Shown here: piece by piece, positions 8,356 to 18,332 of the stretch
Position numbering within the stretch: position 1 is the stretch's first letter
Layout: each line of letters starts with the position of its first letter
Source of the DNA: Advenella faeciporci
Lineage (GTDB): Bacteria > Pseudomonadota > Gammaproteobacteria > Burkholderiales > Burkholderiaceae_B
Reading direction: 5' to 3'
DNA length: 64,000 bases
Assembly (NCBI RefSeq): GCF_014652395.1
Contig: NZ_BMYS01000002.1
Location: forward strand, 62,001 to 126,000
Translations under genes and position numbers: made by a program
The notes under the pieces: model-generated
The model's database searches: none
Told to the model about the DNA's origin: nothing
Seen by the model: only the letters and a program-made list of their open reading frames with translations

Positions 8356-10377
8356 ATGAGTGAACCAGGTTTCATAGAATATCCGGGCAGTCCTTTTAAG
8401 CTGTATCAGCCATACCCACCCGCCGGAGACCAGCCCAAGGCCATTGAGTCCTTGACTGAAGGGATTCGGGATGGTCTGATGTTTCAGACTTTGCTGGGTG
8501 TGACGGGTTCGGGGAAAACCTACACAATGGCCAATACCATCGCACAACTTGGCAGACCGGCCTTGGTTCTGGCACCCAATAAAACTCTTGCAGCACAATT
8601 ATACGCTGAAATGCGCGAGTTTTTTCCGCATAATGCCGTTGAATATTTTGTTTCTTACTATGACTATTACCAGCCTGAAGCCTACGTACCTACCCGTGAC
8701 CTGTTCATAGAAAAAGATTCTTCCATTAACGAGCACATAGAGCAAATGCGGCTTTCGGCAACCAAAAGCCTGCTGGAAAGGCGGGATACGGTTATTGTTG
8801 GAACCGTGTCTTGTATTTACGGTATTGGCAATCCGGCCGACTATCACGCCATGGTGCTTATTTTGCGTGCCGGAGACCGGATTCCACGGCAAGAGCTTTT
8901 GGGTAGACTGGTCGCCATGCAGTATGAGCGCAACGACGTTGATTTTGACCGGGGGGCTTTCAGGGTTCGTGGTGAGGTGATTGATATTTTCCCTGCGGAA
9001 AGTGCCGAGCTGGCTTTACGGTTAACGCTTTTTGATGATGAAATTGAAACGCTTGAGCTTTTTGATCCGCTGACGGGCAAGGTCAGGCAGAAAGTGCCGC
9101 GTTTTACGGTGTACCCCAGTTCGCATTATGTAACCCCACGCGATACGGTATTGCGTGCCATTGAAACCATCAAGGCCGAGTTGCGCGACAGGGTTCAGTT
9201 TTTTATTGATAACAATCATTTGGTAGAAGCGCAACGAATAGAGCAACGCACCCGTTTTGATATAGAAATGCTGCAGGAGTTGGGCTTTTGCAAAGGAATC
9301 GAGAACTACTCCCGACATTTGTCTGGTGCTGCCCCCGGAGAACCACCACCCACCCTGATTGATTATCTTCCTGAAGATGCACTGATGTTTTTTGACGAAA
9401 GTCACGTCATGATGGGACAGTTGCGCGCCATGTATCGCGGTGACCGCTCACGCAAGGAAACGCTGGTGCAATTCGGTTTCAGGCTTCCCTCCGCCCTTGA
9501 TAACCGCCCGCTTAAAATGGAAGAATTCGAGCAACGTATGCGGCAAAGTGTTTTTGTGTCTGCCACACCGGCCGATTATGAAAAAGAGCATTCCGATAAT
9601 ATTGTGGAGCAGGTGGTTCGTCCGACCGGACTAATAGACCCTGTTGTTGAAGTGCGGCCGGCAAGCACACAGGTTGATGATTTGCTGGGCGAGGCAAAAT
9701 TGCGCATAGCCCAGGGTGAACGGGTCTTGGTGACCACGCTAACCAAGCGCATGGCCGAAGATTTGACTGATTACCTCACCGAAAACGGGCTTAAAGTGCG
9801 TTATCTGCACTCTGATATTGATACGGTTGAGCGGGTTGAAATTATTCGGGACTTGCGCCTTGGGCATTTTGATGTGCTGGTGGGAATTAACCTTTTGCGC
9901 GAAGGACTGGATATTCCTGAAGTGTCTTTGGTTACCATTCTTGATGCAGACAAAGAAGGTTTTTTGCGTTCCGAGCGCAGCCTGATTCAAACCATTGGGC
10001 GGGCTGCACGTAACCTGAATGGCAAGGCAATTTTATACGCAGACCGAATTACTGATTCCATGCACAAAGCAATGGGTGAAACGGAAAGGCGCCGTAACAA
10101 GCAAATGAAGTATAACGAAGAGCACGGTATTACACCCAAAGGCGTTAGCAAGGCTGTCAGGGAAATGATTGATGGAGTGATTTCCAATGCCGCGCAGGCA
10201 AACCTCAATAATGAATTGGAATTCATGGATGTCATTGGTGATGAAAAATCCCTGGCCCGTGAAATCAAGCGTCTGGAAAAGCAAATGCATGATCATGCCC
10301 GTAATCTTGAGTTTGAACAGGCAGCGGCTGCACGCGATACCTTGACCCGACTCAAGCAAAGGGCTTTGTTAAGTTAA
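8356..10377 (+). CDS. uvrB: Excinuclease ABC subunit UvrB
   Basis: A 673-residue helicase-like subunit of the nucleotide excision repair complex. The Walker A motif GVTGSGKT lies near residue 48, the beta-hairpin region has [12 protein letters not shown], the helicase motif II is DESH, and the later motifs include [26 protein letters not shown]. The C-terminus carries the UvrC-binding UVR motif ([20 protein letters not shown]). It receives DNA from UvrA, verifies the lesion and recruits UvrC. Length is standard. No CTGT-N8-ACAG box is visible in the short upstream gap, so SOS control is not evident here. Confidence 0.98.
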   Translation: MSEPGFIEYPGSPFKLYQPYPPAGDQPKAIESLTEGIRDGLMFQTLLGVTGSGKTYTMANTIAQLGRPALVLAPNKTLAAQLYAEMREFFPHNAVEYFVSYYDYYQPEAYVPTRDLFIEKDSSINEHIEQMRLSATKSLLERRDTVIVGTVSCIYGIGNPADYHAMVLILRAGDRIPRQELLGRLVAMQYERNDVDFDRGAFRVRGEVIDIFPAESAELALRLTLFDDEIETLELFDPLTGKVRQKVPRFTVYPSSHYVTPRDTVLRAIETIKAELRDRVQFFIDNNHLVEAQRIEQRTRFDIEMLQELGFCKGIENYSRHLSGAAPGEPPPTLIDYLPEDALMFFDESHVMMGQLRAMYRGDRSRKETLVQFGFRLPSALDNRPLKMEEFEQRMRQSVFVSATPADYEKEHSDNIVEQVVRPTGLIDPVVEVRPASTQVDDLLGEAKLRIAQGERVLVTTLTKRMAEDLTDYLTENGLKVRYLHSDIDTVERVEIIRDLRLGHFDVLVGINLLREGLDIPEVSLVTILDADKEGFLRSERSLIQTIGRAARNLNGKAILYADRITDSMHKAMGETERRRNKQMKYNEEHGITPKGVSKAVREMIDGVISNAAQANLNNELEFMDVIGDEKSLAREIKRLEKQMHDHARNLEFEQAAAARDTLTRLKQRALLS

Positions 10378-10416
10378 ATGGATCATTCATTAACATACAG
10401 GTTTTTTTAACTTGAA

Positions 10417-10440
10417 AAAGGCGTTGTTATTGTCGCCTTT
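10417..10440. terminator. Hairpin between convergent uvrB and norR
   Basis: Short arms AAAGGCG (10417-10423) and CGCCTTT (10434-10440) in the 86-base gap between two convergent stops. The A-rich left flank and T-rich right flank fit a small bidirectional terminator. Confidence 0.5.
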
Positions 10441-10463
10441 ATGTCGTTAGCCTGCCGTTTCTG

Positions 10464-12005
10464 TTATTTCATCCCCAGCCGTTTAGCCATTTTGTGGAGA
10501 TTGCTTGCATCCATGTCCAGTAAACGTGCTGCATTGGCCCAGTTTTGCCCGCTTTGTTCCAGGGCGGCTTGAATAAGATCGTGCTGGAAAGTCTTGAGCG
10601 CCTCATTCATGGGCTGTATGACTGGTTTTGGGCTGACGGGTGGTGTCATGACGGCAGGAGGCTGTATTTCAAGCTGACTGAATATGACTGGATGATTGTT
10701 AACGATATCCAGATACTGGGGTTCGATGCTTAAAATGCTATTTCGGGAAGCACCACTACCCAACATTTTAATCGCAGCCCTGCTGATGATATGTTCAAGT
10801 TCCCTGACATTGCCGGGCCAATCATAAGCCATTAAGGCTTGCTCGGCCTCTTTGGTCAGCCGGATACTGCGCAAGCCAAGTCTGGCCCGATTGAATTCCA
10901 GAAAATACCCTGCCAGCATCAGGATATCCTTGCCCCGTTCACGTAAGGGAGGGATATGAATGGGGTAAACCGAAAGGCGGTGATACAAGTCTACCCTGAA
11001 ACTGCCATCCAGCGTACTGGCCTTGAGGTCACGATTGGTGGCTGCCACAATTCTCACATCGACTTTTTTGGATTTGTCAGCGCCCAGGCGCTGTATCTCA
11101 CCATTTTGTAAGGTACGTAACAGCTTCGCCTGAATATTCAAGGATAATTCACCTACCTCATCCAGGAAAATCGTGCCTCCATGGGCAGCCTCAAAGCGAC
11201 CGGGTCGCTCTGTTTCGGCACCTGAAAAAGCGCCTTTGACATGCCCGAACAATTCACTTTCCGCCAGGTTTTCGGGCAGGGCAGCACAGTTAACGTGAAT
11301 CATGGGTTTGTGATTGCGTTTTGAATGGCGATGAATATGTTGGGCAAACAGGTCCTTGCCCACGCCGGTTTCGCCTAGTAGCAAAACCGGCAGGTTGGCA
11401 TCGGCAATTACGTTTAGTTCTTGCATCAGTTTCCGGATAGGGTCGCTTTGCCCAATGATTTCCTGTTCAGCTTTAATGGCAGTATTTTGGCCGGAAGTGA
11501 TATTAAGCTGCCGAAGGTTTTTATTGTCTTTTTCAAGTTGTGTCATGCGTATGCAGGTTTGAATCAGCAGGGCATAGCGGGCAAGAATATCAATGGACTC
11601 ATCAGTAAAGGTGTCTTCTATGGCATCCAGGGTGATGGCGCCCCACGGTTTTCCTTCTATGTACAGGCTCATGCCCAGACAGTCATGAACTAACAGGGGC
11701 TCTCCGGCCCGGTCATCAAGCAAGCCATCGTAGGGGTCGGGCAAAGGGGTGTCAGGTTCGAACAGGATTGGTTCCCGTCTGGACAGGATGGCAGCAAAAC
11801 GGGGGTGTTCTGCTATCTTGAAGCGACGACCAAGAGACTCATGAACCAGACCCTTGGCAGAAACCAGCTTAAGTGCATCATCATCAATGGCCAATAGACC
11901 AACCGCTCCGCAGTTGAATTGGGTTTTGATAGTCTGAACCAGTCTTTCCAGTCTTAATGCAGCTGGCAACTCATCATTCATATCGGCAAGAATGCTATAT
12001 AACAT
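10464..12005 (-). CDS. norR: Nitric oxide-responsive sigma-54 activator NorR
   Basis: A 513-residue bacterial enhancer-binding protein. The start at 12005 is preferred to an upstream in-frame ATG at 12092 because it has an AAGGG ribosome site and the protein then begins at the normal NorR N-terminus ([14 protein letters not shown]). Order: N-terminal GAF domain (about 20-165) that senses NO through iron, a central AAA+ domain with GETGVGKD (Walker A), the sigma-54 contact loop GAFSGA and FLDEVGELS, and a C-terminal Fis-type helix-turn-helix ([27 protein letters not shown]). It is divergent from norA-norB and should activate it. Three GGT-N7-ACC sites begin directly at its own start codon, so autoregulation is likely. 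Confidence 0.95.
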   Translation of the reverse strand: MLYSILADMNDELPAALRLERLVQTIKTQFNCGAVGLLAIDDDALKLVSAKGLVHESLGRRFKIAEHPRFAAILSRREPILFEPDTPLPDPYDGLLDDRAGEPLLVHDCLGMSLYIEGKPWGAITLDAIEDTFTDESIDILARYALLIQTCIRMTQLEKDNKNLRQLNITSGQNTAIKAEQEIIGQSDPIRKLMQELNVIADANLPVLLLGETGVGKDLFAQHIHRHSKRNHKPMIHVNCAALPENLAESELFGHVKGAFSGAETERPGRFEAAHGGTIFLDEVGELSLNIQAKLLRTLQNGEIQRLGADKSKKVDVRIVAATNRDLKASTLDGSFRVDLYHRLSVYPIHIPPLRERGKDILMLAGYFLEFNRARLGLRSIRLTKEAEQALMAYDWPGNVRELEHIISRAAIKMLGSGASRNSILSIEPQYLDIVNNHPVIFSQLEIQPPAVMTPPVSPKPVIQPMNEALKTFQHDLIQAALEQSGQNWANAARLLDMDASNLHKMAKRLGMK

Positions 12006-12063
12006 GGTTTTTTTTACCCTTTTATGGTTGATTTTACCATAACTGAAAAAGGTATTATATACC
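12006..12063. promoter_or_regulatory. Three NorR binding sites (GGT-N7-ACC)
   Basis: Exact GGT-N7-ACC palindromes at 12006-12018, 12026-12038 and 12051-12063, spaced 20 and 25 bases apart, all between norR and norA. Three such sites are what is known for NorR of Ralstonia eutropha. The first abuts the norR start codon. They lie upstream of the sigma-54 promoter, where an enhancer is expected. Confidence 0.88.
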
Positions 12064-12104
12064 ATTAATTTTACAAGCCATTGATATACCACTTAAAAAA
12101 AATT

Positions 12105-12120
12105 TGGCACGAATATTGCT
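12105..12120 (+). promoter_or_regulatory. Sigma-54 promoter of norA-norB
   Basis: TGGCAC-N5-TTGCT matches the -24/-12 consensus (GG and GC ten bases apart). It lies 38 bases before the norA start and downstream of the NorR sites. Confidence 0.9.
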
Positions 12121-12157
12121 TATAGCTCTATGTGTATTTACGACAGGAGTTTGCACA

Positions 12158-12670
12158 ATGAGCGTTCTATTAAAAAGCAAAATGGAATCGGATCATGTGC
12201 CTTCTATTCTTCAAAGACTGAAGCTTGGCAGTGAAGAGCCGGATGTGCTAATTCCGTACATCCAGATCAATTTTCATGATAAGCATCGGGCCCAGTTGCC
12301 CGCGCTGATCGAGCTGTCAAGAAAAATAGAAATGGTACATGAAGATGATCCTGAGTGTCCCGCGGGATTGGCCGATGTCCTGACAAGCATCTGGCAGGAA
12401 CTGGATAGTCACATGCTGAAAGAGGAAAACGTCCTTTTTCCCATGTTGAGCAAGGGCATGAAGGATATGGCTAAGGCTCCGATTTCGGTCATGCTGCTTG
12501 AGCATGAACAGCACGAAGAAGGAGTTGACAGGTTGCTGAAATTGACCAAAAACCTGTTCTTGCCTGATAGCGCATGCGGTTCATGGGAGAAATTATATTC
12601 TGGAATAGGGGAGTTTATTGAAGATCTGCGATTGCATTTAGCGCTTGAGAATCAAGTCTTGTTTAAATAA
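12158..12670 (+). CDS. norA: Hemerythrin-like di-iron protein NorA (DnrN/RIC type)
   Basis: A 170-residue cytoplasmic protein. The start at 12158 follows a GACAGGAG ribosome site; the longer TTG-started frame at 12104 would overlap the sigma-54 promoter and is rejected. Iron-ligand histidines of a hemerythrin four-helix bundle appear in FHDKHRAQ, DSHMLKEENVLFPM, LEHEQHEEGVDR and LRLHLALENQVLFK. The short form lacks the N-terminal ScdA domain of YtfE. In Ralstonia the homologous NorA binds NO and modulates the NO response; the YtfE/RIC branch helps repair nitrosylated iron-sulfur clusters. It is the first gene of the NorR-regulated operon, 71 bases before norB. Confidence 0.88.
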   Translation: MSVLLKSKMESDHVPSILQRLKLGSEEPDVLIPYIQINFHDKHRAQLPALIELSRKIEMVHEDDPECPAGLADVLTSIWQELDSHMLKEENVLFPMLSKGMKDMAKAPISVMLLEHEQHEEGVDRLLKLTKNLFLPDSACGSWEKLYSGIGEFIEDLRLHLALENQVLFK

Positions 12671-12741
12671 AAGCAAATTTCTGGCTGAAGCTGGCTATTC
12701 ATGAAACATAACGCCAACACAGTTAATTTAAGGAATTAAAA

Positions 12742-15015
12742 ATGGGTAGTTATAAAAAATTATGGTGGACGCTAATCGCGATTCTTGCGGTTACGTTCAG
12801 TATTCTCGGATATTTCGGGGTTGAGGTATATCGCAATGCCCCACCTATTCCCGGAAAGGTAGTGACGGCTTCCGGTGATATTCTGTTTACCAAGGAAGAT
12901 ATTCTTGATGGTCAAAATGCCTGGCAAAGTGCTGGTGGCATGCAGGTTGGCTCTATTTTTGGCCACGGTGCATTACAGGCGCCCGACTGGACTTCAGATT
13001 GGCTGCATCGCGAATTGATTGCGTGGCTTGATCTGGCTTCACAGGACGAATATGGTATTCCCTATGAGCAAACCTCAGAAGAGCAAAAAGCGATTCTGAA
13101 AGTCAAGCTTAAAGCGGAGTATCGCACCAACACCTATGATCTTGAAAAAGATGAAGTGGTGGTGTCAGATCGGCGTGTAGCTGCGATGAAAGACACGGCC
13201 AATTACTATGTGTCATTGTTTGGTGACGACCCGGCACTGGATGGCTCGCGCGAAAGCTTTGCCATGAAAACCAATACACTGCCTGATGAACAAGACCGTT
13301 TTGATATGGCCAAGTTCTTCTTCTGGACCGCATGGACCGCATCGACAGAGCGTCCTGATTACAACAATGCCACTTATACCAACAACTGGCCACATGAGCC
13401 TTTGATTGATAACGTACCGACTGCTGAAAACGTTATTTGGTCAATTATCAGTGTGGTGGTCTTGATTGCCGGCGTTGGTTTCCTGGTATGGGGATGGGCT
13501 TTCCTGCACAAGGAAGATCATGAAGAGCATAAGGCACCTGCCCGTGATCCTATTACAACATTCGTTTTGACGCCATCACAAAAAGCGCTGGGCAAATATT
13601 GTATTTTGGTTGTTGCATTATTTGTTTTCCAGGTGTTTATGGGTGGTGCAGTGGCCCACTATACCGTAGAAGGTCAGACTTTCTATGGCATTGAGCTGTC
13701 AAAATGGTTCCCGTACTCACTGTTAAGAACCTGGCACCTGCAAACGGCCTTGTTCTGGATTGCAACCGGATTCCTGGCTGCTGGTTTGTTTCTGGCTCCA
13801 ATCATTAATGGTGGCAAAGATCCAAAATACCAGAAACTGGGTGTCGATATTCTTTTCTGGGCACTGGTTGTCCTGGTTGTAGGCTCTTATATCGGTAACT
13901 ACCTGGCAATTTCCCATATCATGCCGCGTGAACTGAACTTCTGGTTTGGTCACCAGGGTTATGAGTACCTTGAACTGGGTCGTTTCTGGCAAATCGTTAA
14001 ATTCATTGGTGTGGCCTTCTGGCTGGTGCTGATGATGAATGGTGTTGTTAGCGCGCTTAAACAAAAGGGTGACAAGCATCTGCTAATCCTGTTTACCGCT
14101 TCATGTATTTGTATTGGTTTGTTCTACGGTGCCGGTTTGTTCTACGGCGAACGTTCTCACATCACCGTCATGGAATACTGGCGCTGGTGGGTAGTTCACC
14201 TGTGGGTTGAAGGCTTCTTTGAAGTGTTTGCAACCACAGCCCTGGCCTTTATTTTCTCTTCCATGGGCCTGGTTTCAAAACGTATGGCTACTGCTGCCAG
14301 CCTGGCCTCGGCATCATTATTCATGCTGGGTGGTGTTCCCGGTACTTTCCACCATATGTATTTTGCGGGTACAACCACACCTGTCATGGCCGTTGGTGCC
14401 TCTTTCAGTGCGCTTGAAGTTGTTCCATTGGTTGTCCTGGGTTATGAGGCCTGGGAAAACTGGAGGCTCAAAACCAGGGCACCCTGGATGGAAAACCTGC
14501 ACTGGCCATTGGTATTCTTCATTGCTGTTGCGTTCTGGAACATGTTGGGTGCCGGTGTGTTCGGTTTCATGGTTAACCCACCTATTGCGCTGTATTACAT
14601 CCAAGGTCTGAATACAACCGCGGTTCACTCTCATGCAGCCCTGTTTGGCGTCTATGGATTCCTGGCGCTTGGCTTTGTTTTACTGGTCTTGCGTTATATT
14701 CGTCCAAACATGGTATTTAGCGCCGGCCTGATGAAAACCGCTTTCTGGTGCCTGAACCTGGGTCTGGTTGGCATGATCGTAACCAGCTTGTTGCCAGTGG
14801 GTCTTATTCAGTTTCACGCCAGCCTTAGCGAAGGTATGTGGTATGCACGCGGTGAGGCTTTCCTGCAGCAGGATATTCTTGAAACCTTGCGCTGGATCCG
14901 CACCTTCAGTGACGTTGTATTTATCGTGGGTGCCCTGGCCGTTGCATGGCAGGTATTCATTGGCGTCACCGGCAAATCCGAGCAAGTTGAAGCCAAAAAG
15001 GCTTACGCTTCTTAA
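12742..15015 (+). CDS. norB: Quinol-dependent nitric oxide reductase (qNOR)
   Basis: A 757-residue single-chain qNOR. It has an N-terminal membrane helix followed by a periplasmic extension of about 200 residues that replaces the NorC subunit, then the twelve-helix heme-copper oxidase-like core starting near residue 230. Haem and non-haem iron ligands can be placed in RTWHLQTALFW, WRWWVVHLWVEGFFEVF, PGTFHHMYF and NTTAVHSHAALFGVYGF. It reduces two NO to nitrous oxide with electrons from the quinol pool, so it detoxifies NO or completes denitrification. No nir or nos genes are in the window, which favours detoxification. Ribosome site TTAAGGAA precedes the ATG. Confidence 0.96.
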   Translation: MGSYKKLWWTLIAILAVTFSILGYFGVEVYRNAPPIPGKVVTASGDILFTKEDILDGQNAWQSAGGMQVGSIFGHGALQAPDWTSDWLHRELIAWLDLASQDEYGIPYEQTSEEQKAILKVKLKAEYRTNTYDLEKDEVVVSDRRVAAMKDTANYYVSLFGDDPALDGSRESFAMKTNTLPDEQDRFDMAKFFFWTAWTASTERPDYNNATYTNNWPHEPLIDNVPTAENVIWSIISVVVLIAGVGFLVWGWAFLHKEDHEEHKAPARDPITTFVLTPSQKALGKYCILVVALFVFQVFMGGAVAHYTVEGQTFYGIELSKWFPYSLLRTWHLQTALFWIATGFLAAGLFLAPIINGGKDPKYQKLGVDILFWALVVLVVGSYIGNYLAISHIMPRELNFWFGHQGYEYLELGRFWQIVKFIGVAFWLVLMMNGVVSALKQKGDKHLLILFTASCICIGLFYGAGLFYGERSHITVMEYWRWWVVHLWVEGFFEVFATTALAFIFSSMGLVSKRMATAASLASASLFMLGGVPGTFHHMYFAGTTTPVMAVGASFSALEVVPLVVLGYEAWENWRLKTRAPWMENLHWPLVFFIAVAFWNMLGAGVFGFMVNPPIALYYIQGLNTTAVHSHAALFGVYGFLALGFVLLVLRYIRPNMVFSAGLMKTAFWCLNLGLVGMIVTSLLPVGLIQFHASLSEGMWYARGEAFLQQDILETLRWIRTFSDVVFIVGALAVAWQVFIGVTGKSEQVEAKKAYAS

Positions 15016-15039
15016 GTTAATATTTAACTTGATTTGATT

Positions 15040-15069
15040 AATGGCCCGATCCTTGGGGATCGGGCCATT
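15040..15069 (+). terminator. Terminator of norA-norB
   Basis: Perfect 13-base arms (AATGGCCCGATCC at 15040-15052, GGATCGGGCCATT at 15057-15069) with a TTGG loop, followed by ATTGTTG. Very stable hairpin 25 bases after the norB stop. Confidence 0.85.
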
Positions 15070-15134
15070 ATTGTTGAAATTGCGTTGATGTATTATTCAA
15101 TGAATTATAAAAATATGTTAGATTTACGCATTTT

Positions 15135-15167
15135 CCGATTATGTTTTTTTTGAATTTAATCGGTTTT
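15135..15167 (+). terminator. Second hairpin in the sstT leader
   Basis: Arms CCGATTA (15135-15141) and TAATCGG (15157-15163) are followed by TTTTATTC, 33 bases before the sstT start. It may be a back-up norB terminator or an attenuator in the sstT leader. Confidence 0.4.
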
Positions 15168-15199
15168 ATTCTTAATTTCGTTTTTATAGGTGCTGCATC

Positions 15200-16429
15200 A
15201 TGGACCTGGCAGGTCAGGAAACGGGAAACCCCGTCTTGAATTTTATAAAAAATGGCAGTCTTGTGCTTCAGATTGTCATTGGTCTGGTTGCGGGGATCAT
15301 GCTGGCTACCATTTGGCCATCGGCTGTTTCTTCAATCAGTATTTTGGGAACCCTGTTTATCAATGCGCTTAAATCAATTGCGCCAGTCTTGGTTTTTATC
15401 CTGATTATGGCTGCCATTTCGGGCCATCGGAAAGGTACGGAAATTCAGATCAAGCCAGTGCTGCTTCTGTATGTGGCAGGAACCTTCTTTTCTGCCCTGG
15501 TTGCGGTTGTTGCCAGCCTTATGTTTCCTTCCGTGCTCAATTTGCAGATCGAATCGGCCCAGTTAACCCCCCCCGGTAACGTGCTCGAGGTGCTCAGGAA
15601 TCTGGCGTTAAGTATCGCGACCAATCCTGTACAGGCTTTGCTGGAAGCAAACTATATTGGCATCCTGGCCTGGTCTATTGCCTTTGGCATGGTACTGCGT
15701 CATGCCAATAACAGCACCAAGGTTTTTATCTCTGATTTTTCTGATGCGGTGACCGCTGTGGTCAGGATGATTATCCGCTTGGCTCCGCTGGGTATCTTCG
15801 GTCTTGTGGCAACCACGATTGTTGAGTCAGGTGCTGGCGAGTTGCTTCGTTACGCACATTTATTGTTGGTATTGCTTGGTTCAATGCTGTTTGTGGCTTT
15901 GGTTGTCAATCCCGTCATTGTTTTCATCAAACTCAGGCGCAACCCATATCCTTTGGTATTCCAGTGCTTGCGTGAAAGTGGTATTACGGCCTTCTTTACC
16001 CGTAGTTCGGCGGCCAATATTCCAGTTAATATGGCCTTGTGCGAAAAGCTTGGCCTTGACAGGGAAACCTATTCAGTTTCCATTCCCTTGGGTGCAACCA
16101 TTAATATGGCGGGGGCTGCCGTTACTATTACGGTACTGACTCTGGCTGCGGTAAATACCCTGAATATCAGTGTTGATTTCCCGACAATTGTGTTGCTGAG
16201 CATTGTTTCAACCGTGGCGGCATGCGGGGCATCCGGTGTGGCAGGTGGTTCCTTGCTGCTAATCCCAATGGCCTGCAGCCTGTTTGGCATTTCCAATGAT
16301 GTTGCCATTCAGGTGGTGGGCGTGGGTTTTGTAATTGGTGTATTGCAGGACTCTACTGAAACAGCCCTTAACTCTTCCACCGATGTGCTGTTTACGGCTG
16401 CAGCCACGTTGCCCAAAGAACAGTCATGA
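15200..16429 (+). CDS. sstT: Serine/threonine:sodium symporter SstT
   Basis: A 409-residue member of the dicarboxylate/amino acid:cation symporter (DAACS) family. Eight or so membrane segments are visible, together with the substrate-binding hairpin [20 protein letters not shown] and the sodium-site stretch [20 protein letters not shown]. The SstT branch takes up L-serine and L-threonine with sodium. The start has a weak TAGGTG ribosome site. It is a monocistronic gene between norB and a small membrane-anchored protein. Assignment to SstT rather than a general DAACS carrier rests on overall length and the N-terminal pattern. Confidence 0.9.
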   Translation: MDLAGQETGNPVLNFIKNGSLVLQIVIGLVAGIMLATIWPSAVSSISILGTLFINALKSIAPVLVFILIMAAISGHRKGTEIQIKPVLLLYVAGTFFSALVAVVASLMFPSVLNLQIESAQLTPPGNVLEVLRNLALSIATNPVQALLEANYIGILAWSIAFGMVLRHANNSTKVFISDFSDAVTAVVRMIIRLAPLGIFGLVATTIVESGAGELLRYAHLLLVLLGSMLFVALVVNPVIVFIKLRRNPYPLVFQCLRESGITAFFTRSSAANIPVNMALCEKLGLDRETYSVSIPLGATINMAGAAVTITVLTLAAVNTLNISVDFPTIVLLSIVSTVAACGASGVAGGSLLLIPMACSLFGISNDVAIQVVGVGFVIGVLQDSTETALNSSTDVLFTAAATLPKEQS

Positions 16430-16565
16430 CAACCGGCTGCCAGTGAAGAGTGACGACCATTTTCTATTGGGGGAACTGTTCAGAGACGGTATATTGATGT
16501 AGACTTTTTCCCTTGCCACCATAAAAAGGTGGTGTACCCTGTTTGTATTACTCAAAAGCACTCTT

Positions 16566-17063
16566 ATGCATTTTTCACAGTCCTCAAAAGTTCTTATAGG
16601 TATTATTCTTGTTTTTACCGTTGCCTCGGTGGTTATCGTTGGCAGGCTGGAAACACATTATGCTTCAGAGGCTGTGAAAATGCAGCAGGCTTCCGCAAAA
16701 CACAATGAGGCCATTATCAACTCATTGACCAACATGACCCAAAACGTCAGTTTTTCTAAAGAAGAGCCTGCCATGATTTATACCGGTTATATCATGGGGG
16801 CAGGGTATTCGGCTTATCAGTTTCGGGCTACGCAAGACCAGACATTACGGGTCAATCTGAAAGGGGATGATTTTCTGGATATTGTTTTATTTGGTCCAGA
16901 GACTAAAATCCTGGAGCGGGATACCGATTTCATCATTCCTGTTGAGGGGCTTTACGAACTGCGGGTCATGTTCAAGGAAAATATGGAAATCCAGCAGGAA
17001 AAGGCCGCGCTTGACAATATAGCGCAGGCAGTTCCCTATACCATCACATTAACCCTGAAATAG
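16566..17063 (+). CDS. Hypothetical membrane-anchored protein
   Basis: A 165-residue protein that I do not recognise. Residues 8-27 form one hydrophobic segment (VLIGIILVFTVASVVIVG), best read as an N-terminal inner-membrane anchor with the rest outside the cytoplasm. A charged helical piece follows (about 28-60), then a region rich in beta-strand pattern (YTGYIMGAGYSAYQFRATQDQTLRVNLKGDDFLDIVLFG) that recalls the pre-peptidase C-terminal type beta sandwich found on secreted enzymes, though this is only a resemblance. It is convergent with rdgC, five bases apart. Confidence 0.65.
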   Translation: MHFSQSSKVLIGIILVFTVASVVIVGRLETHYASEAVKMQQASAKHNEAIINSLTNMTQNVSFSKEEPAMIYTGYIMGAGYSAYQFRATQDQTLRVNLKGDDFLDIVLFGPETKILERDTDFIIPVEGLYELRVMFKENMEIQQEKAALDNIAQAVPYTITLTLK

Positions 17064-17068
17064 CAATT

Positions 17069-17977
17069 TTATTGTGGGCCGGATTTTTTTTCACCGCCCA
17101 GGGCACCCACCAGGTCATCCAGTAAATTGGCCAGTTCGGCACACATCAGTGTCATGTCGGCATCAAAGCGTTCGGTGTCATCCATATTTGAAAAATCGCT
17201 GCCTTCCGTCAGGATATCCAGTGGCGTGACTCGTTTGATATCCAGGGATTCGTTCAGGATAAATGAAACCCTGTCAGCCCAGGTAAGCGCCAGGCGAGTG
17301 CATTGCTTGCCCGCTTCTATGTGTTTGGTAACGTCTTCCTTTTCTGGTGTCTGGCGCACGTAGCGGACAGTAGCGCGATTTTCTGCGCTAGAACGCAATT
17401 CGACATCCTGGTCGATGCTAAAGTTTGCCGGCGCCTCGTCCTGGAGCAGCCATTCAGTCATGGCGGCAGAGGGGGATTGCTCGGTAAACAGGCTTTGAAC
17501 GGGTAAAGGATCCAATACTTTTGCCAGCATGCCAATAACTTCATCAGATTTGGCTGCTGCGGCAGCATCAATAATTAACCAGTGGTTTTTGGTGTCTATC
17601 CATACTTTGGTATCACGAAAAATGCTAAAGGCCTTGGGCAATAACTCCTCGGTAACCTGTTCCTTGATTTCCTTAAGCTGTTTGCGACCAGGTCTGTAGC
17701 CTTGCTGCTCTTCAATTTCCTGGGCTTTTGCTTTGGTAAACTGGTTAATGACTGTTGCAGGCAGCAGTTTTTTTTCTACGCGCAATGCCAGCAGGTACTG
17801 ACCATTTAGCGCGTGAACCAAAGCGCCATTATTGCAGGGTGATACCCAGCCCATGTTTTGCATATCCGAGCGGTTGCCAGGCTGAAAAAGCTGTTTCTCG
17901 AGCTTGGCCTCGAGATCCTGGACAGAAATTTGCCAAATGGGCGATAGACGAAAGACTTTCAGGTTTTTGAACCACAT
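17069..17977 (-). CDS. rdgC: Recombination-associated protein RdgC
   Basis: A 302-residue protein, the usual length. Family pattern includes the start [12 protein letters not shown], the central [31 protein letters not shown] and [18 protein letters not shown]. RdgC forms a ring-like dimer around DNA on the nucleoid and inhibits RecA filament activity; in Neisseria it is linked to pilin variation. Its place next to recA, transcribed away from it, puts the recombinase and two of its modulators (rdgC and recX) in one 3-kb block. No LexA box precedes rdgC itself. Confidence 0.95.
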   Translation of the reverse strand: MWFKNLKVFRLSPIWQISVQDLEAKLEKQLFQPGNRSDMQNMGWVSPCNNGALVHALNGQYLLALRVEKKLLPATVINQFTKAKAQEIEEQQGYRPGRKQLKEIKEQVTEELLPKAFSIFRDTKVWIDTKNHWLIIDAAAAAKSDEVIGMLAKVLDPLPVQSLFTEQSPSAAMTEWLLQDEAPANFSIDQDVELRSSAENRATVRYVRQTPEKEDVTKHIEAGKQCTRLALTWADRVSFILNESLDIKRVTPLDILTEGSDFSNMDDTERFDADMTLMCAELANLLDDLVGALGGEKKSGPQ

Positions 17978-18015
17978 ATTTTTCTGCCAAAAGTATCGAT
18001 TTTAACGTATGAAGG

Positions 18016-18045
18016 CAAAAAAAACCTGCCAGGGTTGCTGGCAGG
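18016..18045 (-). terminator. Orphan minus-strand intrinsic terminator upstream of rdgC
   Basis: On the minus strand CCTGCCAG and CTGGCAGG (18025-18045) pair around a CAACC loop and are followed by a run of eight T. This is a textbook terminator for a transcript coming from the recA side, yet no coding gene precedes it on that strand. Confidence 0.7.
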
Positions 18046-18253
18046 AAAATACGGGAACGTGTACAACGCAAAAGTTGCGGGGCGCTGTACAGCGATGAGA
18101 AAAAAAACTGTTGCCAAAAAGGAGCTTGGAATTTGACCAGGCAGTTTGTTCCCATTTGGTAACTATAAGGATAACATCTGACAATGTCCTGAATTGATAA
18201 GGTAAACAGGTTAATATTTATTGTTTGGTGAAATTATGCAAATAATATCACTA

Positions 18254-18269
18254 CTGTCTATGCATACAG
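18254..18269. promoter_or_regulatory. LexA box of recA
   Basis: CTGTCTATGCATACAG is an exact CTGT-N8-ACAG operator, flanked symmetrically by TA, and is directly followed by a perfect TATAAT (18270-18275) that is likely the recA -10 element. Confidence 0.93.
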
Positions 18270-18332
18270 TATAATTTAATGCGATAATGTTCAATTGAAT
18301 TTATTTTGAAGTCACCCAATTAAGGACCCTCC

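Larger units (their letters stand above)
17978..18332. other. Long rdgC-recA intergenic region
   Basis: This 355-base gap has no credible protein gene. It holds the LexA box of recA (18254-18269), an intrinsic terminator oriented towards rdgC (18016-18045) and, between them, a self-complementary stretch (CGCAA-AAG-TTGCG inside GTACA ... TGTAC, about 18061-18090). The terminator has no gene in front of it, so a short non-coding transcript or an rdgC leader is possible. Confidence 0.6.

Noticed and set aside
12104-12157. TTG-started N-terminal extension of NorA
   Set aside because: It runs through the -24/-12 promoter; the ATG at 12158 has a proper ribosome site.
18002-18184. Small minus-strand reading frame upstream of rdgC
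   Set aside because: No ribosome site, odd composition, and it runs through the terminator stem; more likely non-coding.
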